A stretch of DNA of 64,000 bases, from positions 186,001 to 250,000 of the forward strand of contig NZ_JAPDDS010000008.1 in the NCBI RefSeq assembly GCF_025950085.1, given 5' to 3'. The notes below the pieces were generated by a model that saw nothing but the letters and a program-made list of their open reading frames with translations, was not told the origin of the DNA and ran no database searches. This DNA comes from Luteolibacter flavescens (GTDB lineage Bacteria > Verrucomicrobiota > Verrucomicrobiia > Verrucomicrobiales > Akkermansiaceae). Below are positions 63,177 through 64,000 of the stretch, piece after piece (within the stretch, counting starts at the first letter, position 1; every line of letters begins with the position of its first letter). The position numbers were made by a program, and so were the translations under genes.

Positions 63177-63968
63177 GTGATCCGCCGCCTGCTGCAACCG
63201 CAAGCCGACCTGCTCGATGACCCGACGCCGGGGAAGATCGCGCGGATCGCGGGCCTCGCGGCATTGTCACTCGCGGCGTATGGCTTCACCACAGGCTACT
63301 GGCGCTCGCCGGTGATGGGCCTGTATGTGGCGGTGAAGATGCCGCTGCTCGTCGCCTGCACGCTGTGCTGCAATGGCATCCTGAATGGCCTGCTGGGCAT
63401 CCTGCTCGGCGGGCTCGGCTTCCGCCAATCGCTGCTGGCGCTGCTCAGTGCCTTCGCCGCTTCCGCGCTGATGCTCGGCTCGCTGGCCCCGGTGACGCTG
63501 ATGCTCGCGCTGGATGCGCCGCCGCCGGATTCCCCTCAGGCGGGAGCGGCGCACTCGGGCTACCTGCTCTTCCATGTCTTCCTCGTGGCGCTCGCGGGCA
63601 TCGCCGGGACGCTCACGCTGCATCGCATCCTGCGCCAGCGTTGCCCCTCCCCCGGCGTGGCGACGCTGACGATGCTCGCGTGGCTGGCGGGGAATGGATT
63701 CCTCGGCGCGCAATTCTCCTGGATCCTGCGGCCCTTCTTCGGCTCGCCGCGGCTGGAGGTCGCCTTCTTCCGGCCGGACCCCATGAATGGCAGCTTCTAC
63801 GAGGCGGTGTGGCTCGCGCTCGACCGCAGCACCGGCGGGAATGCCGCCCTCGCCATCGCCGGACTCCTCGCCGCCCTCGCGCTCATCGCATGGCCGGTGG
63901 TCCGCACGCTCCATCCACGGAACCAATCTCCAACCCGCAATCTAACAGAAACCACCACGAGACCATGA
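63177..63968 (+). CDS. Polytopic membrane protein of unknown function
   Basis: A 263-residue protein with GTG start and about six membrane helices (IARIAGLAALSLAAYGFTTG, MGLYVAVKMPLLVACTLCC, ILNGLLGILLGGLGF, LLALLSAFAASALMLGSLAP, LLFHVFLVALAGIAGTLTL, ALAIAGLLAALALIAWPVV). The loops have no recognised motif; CTLCCNG and FRPDPMNGSFYEAV could be tested as signatures. The stop overlaps the next gene's ATG by four bases (ATGA, 63965-63968), so the two genes form an operon, probably encoding an envelope complex. Confidence 0.8.
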   Translation: MIRRLLQPQADLLDDPTPGKIARIAGLAALSLAAYGFTTGYWRSPVMGLYVAVKMPLLVACTLCCNGILNGLLGILLGGLGFRQSLLALLSAFAASALMLGSLAPVTLMLALDAPPPDSPQAGAAHSGYLLFHVFLVALAGIAGTLTLHRILRQRCPSPGVATLTMLAWLAGNGFLGAQFSWILRPFFGSPRLEVAFFRPDPMNGSFYEAVWLALDRSTGGNAALAIAGLLAALALIAWPVVRTLHPRNQSPTRNLTETTTRP

Positions 63969-64000
63969 GCCAGGACAACACGCCACCGCCCCACCACTGG
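63965..64000 (+). CDS. Start of a further gene, cut by the window edge
   Basis: ATG 63965 overlaps the preceding stop (ATGA) and reads 12 codons, MSQDNTPPPHHW, to the end of the window without a stop. It is the second gene of the same operon. Too short to identify. Confidence 0.6.
   Translation, partial: MSQDNTPPPHHW

Overview
The window is GC-rich bacterial chromosome, best explained as a member of Verrucomicrobiota, probably the Verrucomicrobiaceae (Luteolibacter/Haloferula-like; genus is inference). Reasons: a five-gene block matching the Akkermansia muciniphila Amuc_1098-Amuc_1102 pilus-like locus in content and order, including a recognisable Amuc_1100 homologue; a PEP-CTERM protein beside an ECF sigma factor of the Rhodopirellula/Verrucomicrobium type and a FecR-like anti-sigma protein; and many interspersed palindromic repeats. 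Nothing looks like plasmid or prophage. I saw no rRNA, convincing tRNA, CRISPR array or transposase.

Layout. 1-10.3 kb (minus strand): a secreted protein cut by the window edge, a single reading frame joining dephospho-CoA kinase to transcription terminator Rho, then the pilus-like operon (secretin, two membrane-anchored proteins, a PilM-PilN fusion, a small secreted protein) closed by a strong intrinsic terminator. 10.3-24.6 kb: aroD, a DinG-type helicase, an LptF/LptG-type permease, an acidic-tailed protein, a four-BON secreted protein, a membrane protein, an EVE protein, a helix-hairpin/zinc membrane protein and valS. 25.4-33.2 kb: a YiiX-like hydrolase, a tandem duplication of a 500-residue anchored protein that also copied the start of the neighbouring M20 peptidase gene, that M20 gene, prmC and murA. 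33.2-42.5 kb: a large M50-type membrane metalloprotease, a TPR protein coupled to a YheT-type hydrolase, a HIT protein, a small secreted protein, folC and a ParE-type toxin-antitoxin pair. 42.9-51.3 kb: a secreted BSP-type metallopeptidase, an orphan antitoxin, a CAAX protease-comF-accD cluster, an HxlR-MOSC pair divergent from a thioredoxin-like gene, a lipoprotein and a HigBA-like pair. 51.4-56 kb: thrS, a 2-Cys peroxiredoxin, a HAD phosphatase and infC. 56.6-62.5 kb: an SGNH hydrolase and a PEP-CTERM protein facing an ECF sigma/FecR pair, with one extracellular domain shared by three of these proteins. The window ends in membrane-protein genes.

The intergenic space is not empty. It carries a mosaic of structured repeats: two stem-loop subfamilies (called a and b here) whose stems differ by compensatory changes and which occur as tail-to-tail pairs; a short palindrome (B) that bounds larger islands; and paired inverted C modules around ATTGGG-rich tracts. 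Two ~700-bp islands (24716-25405 and 38634-39345) have the same B-C-tract-C-b-a-B order in opposite orientation and look like copies of one non-autonomous element. With the shared-domain sigma/anti-sigma locus, this is the strongest candidate for something undescribed.
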